The notes beneath the pieces were generated by a model, which saw nothing but the letters and a program-made list of their open reading frames with translations, made no database searches and was not told where the DNA came from. Shown here piece by piece: positions 1-8,119 of a stretch of DNA of 64,000 nucleotides. Numbering within the stretch: position 1 is the first letter of the stretch; the number at the start of each line of letters is the position of its first letter. Origin of the DNA: Pseudonocardia sediminis (GTDB lineage Bacteria; Actinomycetota; Actinomycetes; Mycobacteriales; Pseudonocardiaceae); the NCBI RefSeq assembly GCF_004217185.1, contig NZ_SHKL01000001.1, forward strand, positions 3,036,001 through 3,100,000. Reading direction: 5' to 3'. Position numbers and translations under genes: made by a program.

Positions 1-1720
1 CCACGACGCGTGCCGCCTGCGGGTCGTCGGCAGCGACCGGTGCGCCGTCGCCGAAGCGGGTGATGACGTCGTCGTCGAGGGCGACGAAGAACTCGCTCAC
101 ACCGGGATCGCCCTGGCGCCCGGCGCGGCCGCGGAGCTGGTCGTCGAGGCGGCTGCTGGTGTGACGCCCGTACCCGAGGACGTAGAGACCGCCGTCGGCG
201 ACGACCCGCTCGTGCGCCGGGCCGGTGCCGTCGACGCCGCCGAGCCGGATGTCGGTGCCGCGCCCGGCCATCTGGGTGGACACGGTGACCCGCCCCGGCT
301 CCCCGGCCCGCGCGACGACGGCGGCCTCGTCGCCGTCGTTGCGGGCGTTGAGCACCGCCACCTCGACGCCGCGGGCGCGCAGCGCCGTGGCCAGGTCCTC
401 GGACGCGGCGACGTCCGGCGTGCCGACCAGCACCGGACGCCCGCCCGCATGGACGTCGACGATCCGGGCGACGACGGCGTCGCGGCGCTCGCTGGCGGTG
501 TCGACGACGCGGTCCGGCAGGTCGTCGCGCACGCACGGCCGGTGCGGCGCGACGACGGCGACCTCGAGCGCGTGGAACTCGCGCAGCTCCTCGGCGACCG
601 CGACCGCGGTGCCGGTCATCCCGGCGACCCTGTCGTAGCGTTCGACGAGCCCGCCGACCGTCGTCTGGTCCAGCACCGCGCCGGTGGCGCTCGCCTCCAG
701 ACCCTCCTTGGCCTCGACGGCGGCCTGGATACCGTCCGGCCAGCGCTGGCGCATCGCGACCCGTCCGCGGGTCGGGTCGACCAGCTCGACGGCCCGGTCG
801 CGGACGATGTAGTCGACGTCGCGCGCCAGCAGGAACTCCGCGTGCAGGGCGACGTGCACCGCGGCCAGCGTCGGCGCGTGCTCCTCGGTGTACAGGTCGA
901 TCCCGCCGAGCGCGGCCTCGACCCGGTCGACGCCGCGGTCGGTGAGCTCGATGTTGCGCTGCTCGGCGTCGGTCCGGACGTCGGTCCCCGGGCGCAGGGT
1001 GGCGGCCAGGTCGGTCAGGGCCCGGTCGAACGCCTCGCCGTCGGCGCTGCCGGCCAGCACGAGCGGGACCCGCGCCTGGTCGATCAACACCGAGTCGGCC
1101 TCGTCGACGATCGCGACGTCGGCGTGTGGCAGCACCCGGTCGGCGACGTCGCGGACCAGGCGGTCGCGCAGCACGTCGAACCCGATCTCGGTGGCGGAGC
1201 CGAACACCACCGACGTCGCGTACGCGGTGCGCCGCCGATCGGGGGAGTGCGACTGCTCGATCCAGTCCCCGGTCACGCCCCACAGGTCGGTCAGCGGCGC
1301 GGTCCAGAGGCGGTCGCGCCGGGCGAGGTAGTCGTTCACCGACAGCACGTGCACGCTGCGGCCCTGCAGCGCGAAACCGGCCGCCGCCACCGCGCCGCAC
1401 AGCGTCTTGCCCTCGCCGGTCGCCATCTGCACGACCAGCCCGTCGAGCAGGCCGAGCACGCCGTAGAGCTGCTCGTCGAAGAGCCGCACGCCGCAGGTGC
1501 GCCGCACCGACTCCCGGGCCGCGGCGCAGAAGTCGGCCCGGCCGTCGGTGCGCCGTCCGGGCGCCGCCGTCGCCGCACGGCGGGCCGTGTCCGCCAGCTC
1601 GGCGTCGGTCAGGGCCTCGCACCGCGCCTCGGCCTCGCCCGCGGCGGCCACGGCACGACGGTGGTGGCTCAGATCCGCGGTGCCCGGACGCTGCAGGGCC
1701 CGCCGGACCCGGTCCCGCAT
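1..1720 (-). CDS. secA2: Accessory Sec translocase ATPase SecA2 (C-terminus off the left edge)
   Basis: DEAD-type ATPase that drives export of a subset of proteins through SecYEG. The minus-strand frame is open from ATG at 1720 to the window edge (573 codons), so the C-terminal part is missing. Visible motifs in order: ATGEGKT Walker A at residues 100-106, VDEAD Walker B near residue 205, and towards the left edge QMAGRGTDI and LRGRAGRQGDPG, the helicase-like motifs of the second ATPase lobe. The N-terminus is divergent from housekeeping SecA and the visible length fits the shorter SecA2 type. The ATG shares one base with the stop of the small membrane protein upstream (TGATG), so translation is probably coupled. 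Assignment to SecA2 rather than SecA1 rests on divergence and context; the helicase-family call itself is firm. Confidence 0.88.
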   Translation of the reverse strand, partial: MRDRVRRALQRPGTADLSHHRRAVAAAGEAEARCEALTDAELADTARRAATAAPGRRTDGRADFCAAARESVRRTCGVRLFDEQLYGVLGLLDGLVVQMATGEGKTLCGAVAAAGFALQGRSVHVLSVNDYLARRDRLWTAPLTDLWGVTGDWIEQSHSPDRRRTAYATSVVFGSATEIGFDVLRDRLVRDVADRVLPHADVAIVDEADSVLIDQARVPLVLAGSADGEAFDRALTDLAATLRPGTDVRTDAEQRNIELTDRGVDRVEAALGGIDLYTEEHAPTLAAVHVALHAEFLLARDVDYIVRDRAVELVDPTRGRVAMRQRWPDGIQAAVEAKEGLEASATGAVLDQTTVGGLVERYDRVAGMTGTAVAVAEELREFHALEVAVVAPHRPCVRDDLPDRVVDTASERRDAVVARIVDVHAGGRPVLVGTPDVAASEDLATALRARGVEVAVLNARNDGDEAAVVARAGEPGRVTVSTQMAGRGTDIRLGGVDGTGPAHERVVADGGLYVLGYGRHTSSRLDDQLRGRAGRQGDPGVSEFFVALDDDVITRFGDGAPVAADDPQAARVV

Positions 1721-2007
1721 CACCGGGAGAACAGGTAGGCGCCGAACACCGCGTTCGCCATGCCCAGCACGATCGCCACCGCCCCGAGGACGACGGCCGT
1801 GGTCGCGCGGCTCCCGGCGCCGCGCCGGCGGGCGACCTGCCCGAGGATCACCGCGACCGCTCCGCCGGCCCAGCCCAGGACGGCCAGCACCACGGCCCCG
1901 ACGATCGCGACCGCACCGACGACGACCCCGGTCAGTGCCTGCCGTTCCGCCCCGGGATCCTCGCGCGTGCCCACGCCCGGGAACCTACCCGGCGGCCGGT
2001 GCGACAC
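1720..2007 (-). CDS. Small DUF4190-like membrane protein coupled to secA2
   Basis: 95-residue protein with a short charged N-terminus, two hydrophobic segments (about residues 26-57 and 69-92) separated by an Arg-rich loop (RRRGAGSR), and a C-terminus almost at the end of the second segment. This layout is typical of DUF4190-type actinobacterial membrane proteins, whose function is unknown. The start shown is GTG; an in-frame GTG 11 codons further in is an alternative. Its stop overlaps the first base of the secA2 start, and it lies 60 bases behind the threonine dehydratase-like gene on the same strand. The tight coupling suggests co-production with SecA2, but nothing in the sequence shows a direct role in export. 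Confidence 0.7.
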   Translation of the reverse strand: MSHRPPGRFPGVGTREDPGAERQALTGVVVGAVAIVGAVVLAVLGWAGGAVAVILGQVARRRGAGSRATTAVVLGAVAIVLGMANAVFGAYLFSR

Positions 2008-2067
2008 GTCGTCGGGACGACGACGGCGGTTCCCGCGTGGCGTGCTCCGCGGTGCGGCGGCCGGACG

Positions 2068-3069
2068 TCAGCCGACCAGTGCTGCGAAGCGGTCCAGGTC
2101 GACGTTGCCGCCGGAGACGACCACACCGATCCGCGCCCCCGCGAAGCGCTCCGGGTCGGCCGCCGCGGCCGCGCGCATCCCGGCGTAGGCCAGGCAGCCG
2201 GTCGGCTCGGTGAGGACCTTCATCCGGGAGGCGAACATCCGCATCCCGTCGACCAGCTCGTCGTCGGTGACGGTGAGGATGTCGGTCACCAGGTCCCGGA
2301 TAATCGGGAACGTGCGGGTGCCCAGGTAGGGGGTCGCGGCGCCGTCGGCGAGCGTGCGCGGCGGCTCGATCCGCACGATCCGGCCGGCGCGCAGGGACTG
2401 CTGCCCGTCGTCACCGGCCGCGGGCTCGACGCCGTAGACGGTGCAGTCCGGGGCCAGCGACCGCGCCGAGAGCAGCGACCCGGACAGCAGCCCGCCACCG
2501 CCCAGGCAGACGTAGAGCGCGTCCAGCGGGCCGGTCTCCTCGAGCAGCTCCAGCACCGCGGTGCCCTGCCCGGCGATGACGTCGGGGTGGTCGTAGGGCG
2601 GGACCAGCGTCAGCCCGCGCTCGCCCGCCAGCGCGGTCGCGATCGCCTCGCGGTCCTCGGTGTAGCGGTCGTAGGTGACGACCTCGGCGCCGTAGCCGCG
2701 GGTCGCGGCCATCTTGGTGGCCGGGGCGTCGGTGGGCATCACGATCGTGGCCGGGACGTGCAGGATCGACGCGGCCAGCGCGACGGCCTGGGCGTGGTTG
2801 CCGGAGGAGAACGCGATGACTCCGGCGGCCCGCTGCTCGGCGGAGAGCCGGGACAGCGTGTTGAACGCGCCGCGGAACTTGAAGCTGCCCGAGCGCTGCA
2901 GGTTCTCCGCCTTCACGAACACCTGTGCACCGACCTCGGCGTCGACCAGCCGCGAGGTCAGGACCGGTGTGCGGTGCGCGGCCTCGCGGATCCGCACCGC
3001 GGCGGCGCGGACGTCGTCGATCGTCGGGAGGTCGAGGGGGTCGGCGGAGGTGGGTGCGGCGGCGGTCAT
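2068..3069 (-). CDS. Threonine/serine dehydratase-like PLP enzyme
   Basis: Fold-type II PLP enzyme of the threonine dehydratase, serine racemase and hydroxyaspartate ammonia-lyase group. It would remove ammonia from a hydroxy amino acid to give a 2-oxo acid. Counted from the chosen start, SGSFKFRGA carries the PLP lysine (Lys64), SSGNHAQ lies at 88-94, and the glycine loop GGGGLLSG at about 190-197 holds the cofactor phosphate. There is no C-terminal ACT or regulatory domain, so this is the short catabolic or racemase type, about 333 residues. ATG at 3069 is preferred because GGAGG sits eight bases upstream; the longer reading frame begins with TTG at 3105. Exact substrate (Thr, Ser or 3-hydroxyaspartate) cannot be read from the sequence. 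Confidence 0.88.
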   Translation of the reverse strand: MTAAAPTSADPLDLPTIDDVRAAAVRIREAAHRTPVLTSRLVDAEVGAQVFVKAENLQRSGSFKFRGAFNTLSRLSAEQRAAGVIAFSSGNHAQAVALAASILHVPATIVMPTDAPATKMAATRGYGAEVVTYDRYTEDREAIATALAGERGLTLVPPYDHPDVIAGQGTAVLELLEETGPLDALYVCLGGGGLLSGSLLSARSLAPDCTVYGVEPAAGDDGQQSLRAGRIVRIEPPRTLADGAATPYLGTRTFPIIRDLVTDILTVTDDELVDGMRMFASRMKVLTEPTGCLAYAGMRAAAAADPERFAGARIGVVVSGGNVDLDRFAALVG

Positions 3070-3271
3070 GGGCCCAGCCTCCGTCGCGGCCGTGGGGCCG
3101 TTCAACCCTTACCGGCGAACGGACGAACCGGTTGCTCCGTACATGACGGAACCACGTCGCATATCGGACGTCCAGATCAGTGAGCCCCCACACACCGTGG
3201 TGGCCACCCCGTGGTTCGACCCGTTCCGGTGATCATTTGTACGACCCGATCGAGAAATATCGGGACGGAGC

Positions 3272-3289
3272 GTCACCGATGTCACGAAC
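3272..3289 (+). promoter_or_regulatory. Tandem GTCAC direct repeat, possible MtrA-type site
   Basis: GTCACCGAT is followed directly by GTCACGAAC, a nine-base direct repeat with GTCAC at the start of each unit, 59 bases before the excalibur gene. MtrA response regulators of actinobacteria are reported to bind GTCAC-type direct repeats near cell-envelope genes. A CCCGAT/ATCGGG inverted repeat lies just upstream at 3245-3264. This is a pattern match only. Confidence 0.25.
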
Positions 3290-3347
3290 GGGGCGTTAAC
3301 GGTCTGAGGCTCTCCGGTCTCAGTCCTCCCGAAAGGACCCTCTCCCC

Positions 3348-3746
3348 ATGCGCATCCGCACCCTGGCCGCCTCGGCCGTGCTCGCCGCCGGTCTCGGCCT
3401 CCCCCTCGCCGGCGTCGCGTTCGCGCAGTCCGCCGATCGCGATTGCCCCGATTTCTCCAGCCAGGCGGAAGCGCAGGCTGCACTGCAGCCGGGCGACCCG
3501 GAGCGTCTCGACCGGGACAAGGACGGGCAGGCCTGCGAGGACTACGACGGCTACGCGGCCGCCTCGAGCAGCAGCGACGACGACAGCACCGAGCAGGTCG
3601 CGGCCAAGCCGGTCGGCGGCGTCGAGGCCGGTGACGGGCCGCTGTCGGACACCGGCACCGACCCGCTGCCGATCATCGCGGGTGCCGTCGTCGCCGGCGG
3701 TGTCGGCGCGGTGGCACTGCGCCGCGTCGCGCGCCGCACCTCCTGA
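3348..3746 (+). CDS. Secreted excalibur-domain protein with LSDTG sorting signal
   Basis: 132-residue exported protein. Residues 1-26 are a Sec signal peptide ending VAFA with likely cleavage before QSADRD. Residues 31-64 form an excalibur domain: a cysteine in RDCPDF and the calcium-loop-like DRDKDGQACE at 55-64, with two conserved cysteines. A Ser/Asp-rich linker follows. The C-terminus reads as a cell-wall sorting signal: LSDTG at 99-103, a hydrophobic stretch at about 107-124 and the basic tail RRVARR. LSDTG is an LPXTG variant with Pro replaced by Ser. The sortase gene starts four bases after the stop, which makes this protein its probable substrate. The start has AAAGGA upstream. The role of excalibur proteins is poorly known; calcium binding and surface location are inferred. 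Confidence 0.85.
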   Translation: MRIRTLAASAVLAAGLGLPLAGVAFAQSADRDCPDFSSQAEAQAALQPGDPERLDRDKDGQACEDYDGYAAASSSSDDDSTEQVAAKPVGGVEAGDGPLSDTGTDPLPIIAGAVVAGGVGAVALRRVARRTS

Positions 3747-3750
3747 CGGG

Positions 3751-4380
3751 GTGAGCGCCCGGCCACGTCCCGCCCACCTCCGCCTCGCCCTGCGCGCGGC
3801 GGGGGTGGGGGTCGTGGCCTGCCTCGCGCTCGTCGTCGCCGACCCGGCCGCGGCACCCACCACCGACGCGCTGCGCTCCGCCTCGGCGACGACGCGCCCG
3901 TCCGTCGCCGAGGCGCCCCCGGCGACGGTCCTGGAGGAGTCCGAGCCGACGAGGATCACGGTCCCCTCGGCCGGGATCGACGCTCCGGTGATCGGCCTGG
4001 GCCTGAAGCCCGACGGCGGCATGGAGGTTCCCTCCGACGGCCCGACCAGCGGCTGGTTCACCGGCGGGCCCACCCCCGGCGAGCTCGGACCGGCCGTCGT
4101 CGCCGCGCACGTGAACTGGCGCGGGAAGCCGGGCGCGTTCGCCGCGCTGGAGACGGTGGCGCCGGGCGCGGAGATCCGCATCGAGCGCGCCGACGGCAGT
4201 ACCGCGGTGTTCGACGTGACGCGCGTGCGGCAGTACCCGAAGTCGGTGTTCCCGACCGACGAGGTCTACGGCGACCTCGACCACGCCGGCCTGCGGCTGA
4301 TCACCTGCGGCGGTGAGTTCGACGGCGACGCGCACAGCTACCGGTCCAACGTCGTGGTGTTCGCGGACCTGCGCGCCTGA
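3751..4380 (+). CDS. Class E/F-type sortase
   Basis: 209-residue membrane-anchored transpeptidase. A single N-terminal hydrophobic segment (about residues 14-30) is followed by the sortase beta-barrel. The catalytic triad is visible: His120 in AAHVNW, Cys186 in LITCGG and Arg198 in SYRSNVVV. The first frame-compatible start is GTG at 3751, four bases after the excalibur stop, so the two genes are probably co-transcribed and coupled. Sortases of this size with a short N-terminus are common in actinobacteria and attach surface proteins to peptidoglycan. The upstream gene carries an LSDTG signal, which makes a dedicated enzyme-substrate pair likely. The class call (E versus F) is not certain. 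Confidence 0.9.
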   Translation: MSARPRPAHLRLALRAAGVGVVACLALVVADPAAAPTTDALRSASATTRPSVAEAPPATVLEESEPTRITVPSAGIDAPVIGLGLKPDGGMEVPSDGPTSGWFTGGPTPGELGPAVVAAHVNWRGKPGAFAALETVAPGAEIRIERADGSTAVFDVTRVRQYPKSVFPTDEVYGDLDHAGLRLITCGGEFDGDAHSYRSNVVVFADLRA

Positions 4381-4395
4381 GCGCCGGCACTCCGA

Positions 4396-5400
4396 TCAGG
4401 GGAGCGGCCGGTCCGGCGCGGTGGCGAAGCGCGCCAGCGTGCCGGCGACGGCGCGCGTGTAACGGTCCAGCGAGGTCTCGTCCACGTTGCCGAGCCGGTC
4501 GCAGGACTCGTGGTAGCAGCGGTCGTAGACGGCGCCGGGCTCACCGCCCCAGGCCCGGGCCTGCTCGGCGGTCTTGGTCTCGTCGTCCCCGGTGACCGCG
4601 CCGCCGACCGGGATGTCCGCCTCGACGAACGCGGACTCGTCGTCGCCGGTGAACGGGATCGTCTCGGCCGTCACACCCGTCCGCGCGAGCTCCTCGGTGA
4701 GCACCCGCGCCACCGTCTCCGACCCGGACGGCCCGGAGCTCGACCGCCGCATCCCCTCGCCGCCCTGCACGAAGTAGCCGCCGTTCGGAGAGGCCAGCAT
4801 GTCCAGGTTCAGGTAGAGCGCGATCGACGCCTGCTCCGGCGCGGAGAGGCTCCGGACGTAGCCGGTCGAGCCCTGCAGCTCGTCCTCCTCCGAACCCCAG
4901 AAGCCGAAGCGCACGGCGTGGCGGACGTCCGGGTCGGGGCCGAGCTCCTCGGCGATCTCCAGCAGCGCCGCGACCCCGGATCCGTCGTCGTTGAGACCCG
5001 GCCCGTCGGAGACGGAGTCCAGGTGCGCCCCGGCCATCACCACCGCCGCGGGGTCGCCGGTGCGGGTCTGGGCGACGACGTTCCGCAGGACCTGCCCGGG
5101 CGCGACCTCGTAGGCCGGGGTGGTGACCTCGAACCCGGCGTCGCGCAGGGCCCCGGCGACGTAGTCGACGCTGCGCTCGTACCCGGGGCCACCGGAGGCG
5201 CGGTCGCCGCCGTTGTCGTCGGCGATCGTCTGCAGGGCCTCGAGGTGGACCGTCGCCCCCTCGGCGCCGACCTGACCGGCGAGCGTGCGCGCGAGCGGGG
5301 CGTCCGGCGGGGGCGCGGGTGCGGTCGCGCAGCCGGGCAGGAGCAGGAGCGCGGCGACGACCGCCGCCCACGCCGTCGTCGCGCGTCGTGTCGATCCCAT
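4396..5400 (-). CDS. M28-family aminopeptidase lipoprotein
   Basis: Extracellular zinc aminopeptidase anchored as a lipoprotein. The preferred ATG at 5400 gives a signal peptide with lipobox LLPGC, so the mature protein starts at Cys24; a GTG at 5433 would add 11 residues. Zinc and catalytic residues of the M28 fold are visible: AGAHLDSV (His126, Asp128), GLNDDGSG (Asp138 region) and GSEEDELQGS (Glu161/Glu162). A second half-domain with DESAFVEADIP follows. The mature enzyme is about 310 residues, as in other secreted actinobacterial M28 peptidases. Its stop lies 15 bases from the convergent sortase stop and no strong terminator hairpin lies between them. Substrate specificity is unknown. Confidence 0.9.
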   Translation of the reverse strand: MGSTRRATTAWAAVVAALLLLPGCATAPAPPPDAPLARTLAGQVGAEGATVHLEALQTIADDNGGDRASGGPGYERSVDYVAGALRDAGFEVTTPAYEVAPGQVLRNVVAQTRTGDPAAVVMAGAHLDSVSDGPGLNDDGSGVAALLEIAEELGPDPDVRHAVRFGFWGSEEDELQGSTGYVRSLSAPEQASIALYLNLDMLASPNGGYFVQGGEGMRRSSSGPSGSETVARVLTEELARTGVTAETIPFTGDDESAFVEADIPVGGAVTGDDETKTAEQARAWGGEPGAVYDRCYHESCDRLGNVDETSLDRYTRAVAGTLARFATAPDRPLP

Positions 5401-5472
5401 CGGCCCCCGATCTCGGAGCCGCCACCTTTGCACGCCCTGATCACGAACAGGTCGCGATCGGTCCGTCGACGG

Positions 5473-7962
5473 TCAGTCCCGGCGACGTGTGGTGCGCCGG
5501 GTCGGGGCCGCCGTCAGCGGGTCCTCCGGCCAGGCGTGCTTGGGGTAGCGCCCGCGCAGCTCGGCGCGCACCTGCGGGTAGGCGCCCCGCCAGAACGACT
5601 CCAGGTCCGCGGTGACCGCGGCCGGGCGTCCGGCGGGGGAGAGCAGGTGCAGCACCACCGGCACCCGTCCGCCCGCGACGGCGGGTGAGGCGGTCCAGCC
5701 GAACACCTCCTGCACCCGGACCGGTAGCGCCGGGGCGTCGCCGGAGTAGTCCAGCGCGATCTTCGAGCCGGTCGGGACCTCCAGCCGTTCCGGGGCGAGC
5801 TCGTCGATCCGCCCGGCCAGCCCGCCCGCGTGCGCCGCGACGAGCGAGCGCAGCGCGGCCCCGGCCTCGACGCGGGCGAGGTCGCTACGACGGCGCGCGG
5901 TGGCCAGCGGCCCGGCGAGCCACCCGGCGGGGTCGGCGGCACCGGCGCGCAGCGACTCCTCGTCGACGGCCGGCCACGGGTCGCCGAGCGTGCGGTGCAG
6001 GAAGTCCAGCCGCGACCGCAGCGAGCGGGACCCGGCCGTCCAGTGCAGCAGCCCGGTGCCCTCGGTGCGGATGCCCTCGAGCAGCGCGGCGCGGACGGCG
6101 TCCGGCGCCGGGTCGGTGACGCGACGCTCGCCGAGCACCAGCGCGCCGAGCCGTCGCACCCGCCGGGCCCGGACGTCGCCGCCGGACCACTCCACCTCGA
6201 CGGACTCCGACAGCAGCGCGGCTCCGGCGTGCTCGGCGAGCTCCTGGTCGGCGACGGCGGCCAGGCGGACCTGCCCGTGGATCTGGCCCGGACGGCGGTC
6301 GGCCACGGCGACGGCCAGCCACTCGTGGTCGCGCAGCGGCCCGGCCGGCACCTCGACGGCCGTGCCCCCGGCCATCAGGTAGACCCCCGGCTCGTTCGCC
6401 CGGCGCCGCGAGAGCCGCTCGGGGTGCGCGAGCGCGGTGACGAGTGCGGCGTCGTCGGTGCGGGACCCGCGCGCGGGCCGGTCGCGGTCGCCGCGGACCG
6501 CCGACCGCAGCCGGCCGATCTCCCCGCGCCACCGCCCGGTGCCGCGGGCGTCGCCGGACCGCAGCCGCGCCAGCGCCGTGCCGAGGTCGGACTCCGAGCC
6601 GGCGAGGGTGTCGTCGTCGAGCACGGCGACGATCTCCGCCGCCGCCCGCGCGCCGACCTCCGCGCTGCCGTCGAGCAGGGCACGGGCCAGCCGCGGGTGC
6701 AGCCCGATCCCGGCCATCCGGGTACCGCGGCCGGTGACCGCGCCCTGCGTGTCGAGGGCACCCAGCGCGGTGAGGACGTCCCGCCCGGCGGCCAGCGGAC
6801 CCGGCGGTGGGGCGTCCCACCAGCGCAGACCCTCGCCGGTCGGGGTGCCCCACGCGGCCAGGTCCAGCGCGAGCCGGGTCAGGTCCGCGGTACGGATCTC
6901 CGGCTCCGGCGCCCGGACGAGCGTCTCGCCCTCTCCCCAGCAGCGGTAGACGTGCCCGGGCGCCTCGCGGCCCGCCCGCCCGGCGCGCTGGTCGGCGACG
7001 GCCTGCGAGACGCGCCGGGTGACCAGCCCGGACATCCCGCGTCGGTGGTCGGTGTGCGGGGTCCGCGCCAGCCCGGCGTCGACGACGGCGCGCACACCGG
7101 GCACGGTCAGGCTCGACTCCGCGATCGACGTCGCCAGCACCACCCGCGGCCGCGGGCCCTCGCGCAGCGCCGCGTCCTGCTCGGCCGCGGGCAGGCGCCC
7201 GTGCAGGGTGAGGACGTCGGCGTCGAGGCCGGGGTCGTCGCGCAGCGCGGAGGCGACCCGGTTGATCTCGGCGACCCCGGGCAGGAACGCGAGCACGCTG
7301 CCGTGCGCACGGGCGGCTCGCACCGCCCGGATCACCGTCGCCTCGATGCGCTCCCCGCGGGCCGGCGCCAGGTGGTGGGTCTCGACGCCGTAGGTCCTCG
7401 CCTCGACGGTCAGGATCGGCGCCGGGCCGCCCGCATCGGCGAGGAGCTCGGCCGGGCGGGCCGCGTCGAGGGTGGCCGACGTGGCGAGCAGCCGCAGGTC
7501 CGGCCGGAGCCCGTCGCGGGCGTCGAGCAGCAGCGTGAACAGCAGGTCCGCGTCGAGGTGGCGCTCGTGGCACTCGTCGAGGACCACGGTGTGCACCCCG
7601 GCCAGCTCCGGGTCGCTCGCCAGCCGGCGCAGCAGCAGCCCCGAGGTGACGACCTCGACCCGGGTGTCGGGCGAGCTCTTCGCGTCCCCGCGCACCGCAT
7701 AGCCGACGGCGCCACCGACCGGCGTCCCGAGCAGCGACGACATCCGGCTCGCCGCCGCCCGCGCCGCGACCCGACGCGGCTCGGCGACCAGGACCTTGCC
7801 GGGCCGCGGGTCGCCGCCGTCGAGCCCGGCCAGCGCGAGCGGGACGAGGGTGGTCTTGCCGGTGCCGGGCGGGGCGACGAGCACCGCCCCACCGCGTCGC
7901 TGCAGGGCGTCGGTGACGTCGCCGAGGGCGGGTCGGACCGGGAGATCGGGCAGCTGGGGCAT
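5473..7962 (-). CDS. hrpB: ATP-dependent RNA helicase HrpB
   Basis: 829-residue DEAH-type helicase, normal length for HrpB. Motif I is PPGTGKTT at residues 31-38, motif II is DECH at about 128-131, and the second RecA domain and HA2 region follow. The C-terminus carries the HrpB-specific region with DYSGDAP and a final PKHAWPEDP segment. ATG at 7962 is chosen because homologues begin just before the nucleotide-binding loop; no clear Shine-Dalgarno is seen. A long perfect inverted repeat sits immediately upstream at 7975-8010. The cellular role of HrpB in actinobacteria is not established. It reads the same way as, but appears separate from, the DUF6777-like gene behind it. Confidence 0.93.
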   Translation of the reverse strand: MPQLPDLPVRPALGDVTDALQRRGGAVLVAPPGTGKTTLVPLALAGLDGGDPRPGKVLVAEPRRVAARAAASRMSSLLGTPVGGAVGYAVRGDAKSSPDTRVEVVTSGLLLRRLASDPELAGVHTVVLDECHERHLDADLLFTLLLDARDGLRPDLRLLATSATLDAARPAELLADAGGPAPILTVEARTYGVETHHLAPARGERIEATVIRAVRAARAHGSVLAFLPGVAEINRVASALRDDPGLDADVLTLHGRLPAAEQDAALREGPRPRVVLATSIAESSLTVPGVRAVVDAGLARTPHTDHRRGMSGLVTRRVSQAVADQRAGRAGREAPGHVYRCWGEGETLVRAPEPEIRTADLTRLALDLAAWGTPTGEGLRWWDAPPPGPLAAGRDVLTALGALDTQGAVTGRGTRMAGIGLHPRLARALLDGSAEVGARAAAEIVAVLDDDTLAGSESDLGTALARLRSGDARGTGRWRGEIGRLRSAVRGDRDRPARGSRTDDAALVTALAHPERLSRRRANEPGVYLMAGGTAVEVPAGPLRDHEWLAVAVADRRPGQIHGQVRLAAVADQELAEHAGAALLSESVEVEWSGGDVRARRVRRLGALVLGERRVTDPAPDAVRAALLEGIRTEGTGLLHWTAGSRSLRSRLDFLHRTLGDPWPAVDEESLRAGAADPAGWLAGPLATARRRSDLARVEAGAALRSLVAAHAGGLAGRIDELAPERLEVPTGSKIALDYSGDAPALPVRVQEVFGWTASPAVAGGRVPVVLHLLSPAGRPAAVTADLESFWRGAYPQVRAELRGRYPKHAWPEDPLTAAPTRRTTRRRD

Positions 7963-7974
7963 CGCGGAACGCAG

Positions 7975-8010
7975 TGTATGCCGGTCGGGGGAACCCCCGA
8001 CCGGCATACA
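7975..8010. terminator. Perfect 17-bp inverted repeat with two-base centre
   Basis: TGTATGCCGGTCGGGGG at 7975-7991 is repeated in reverse complement at 7994-8010, separated only by AA. It lies between the end of the DUF6777-like gene and the start of hrpB, both on the minus strand, so it can act as a terminator for the former or form a hairpin in the hrpB leader. There is no T tract. Confidence 0.6.
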
Positions 8011-8023
8011 CCGGGCCGTCCTT

Positions 8024-8090
8024 TGCTCTGCGCACCCCTGCGCGTCCACGGCCGTCGCCGGTCTCCGGACGCGTCCGTGTGTGCAGAGCA
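8024..8090. repeat. Imperfect inverted repeat downstream of the DUF6777-like gene
   Basis: TGCTCTGC at 8024-8031 pairs with GCAGAGCA at 8083-8090. Part of the interior (GCGCGTC against GACGCGT) is also complementary, so a long bulged hairpin can form. It lies 30 bases past the stop of the DUF6777-like gene and next to the perfect repeat at 7975-8010. Confidence 0.35.
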
Positions 8091-8119
8091 CAGCTCACTC
8101 GCCGCGGCCCGCGGGCGGC

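Noticed and set aside
161..1738. 525-codon plus-strand open frame over secA2
   Set aside because: Low-complexity Gly/Arg/Asp/Val sequence; the minus strand carries all SecA motifs.
3070..3105. TTG start adding 12 residues to the threonine dehydratase-like protein
   Set aside because: ATG at 3069 has GGAGG at ideal spacing; the extension is poorly conserved-looking and begins with a rare start codon.
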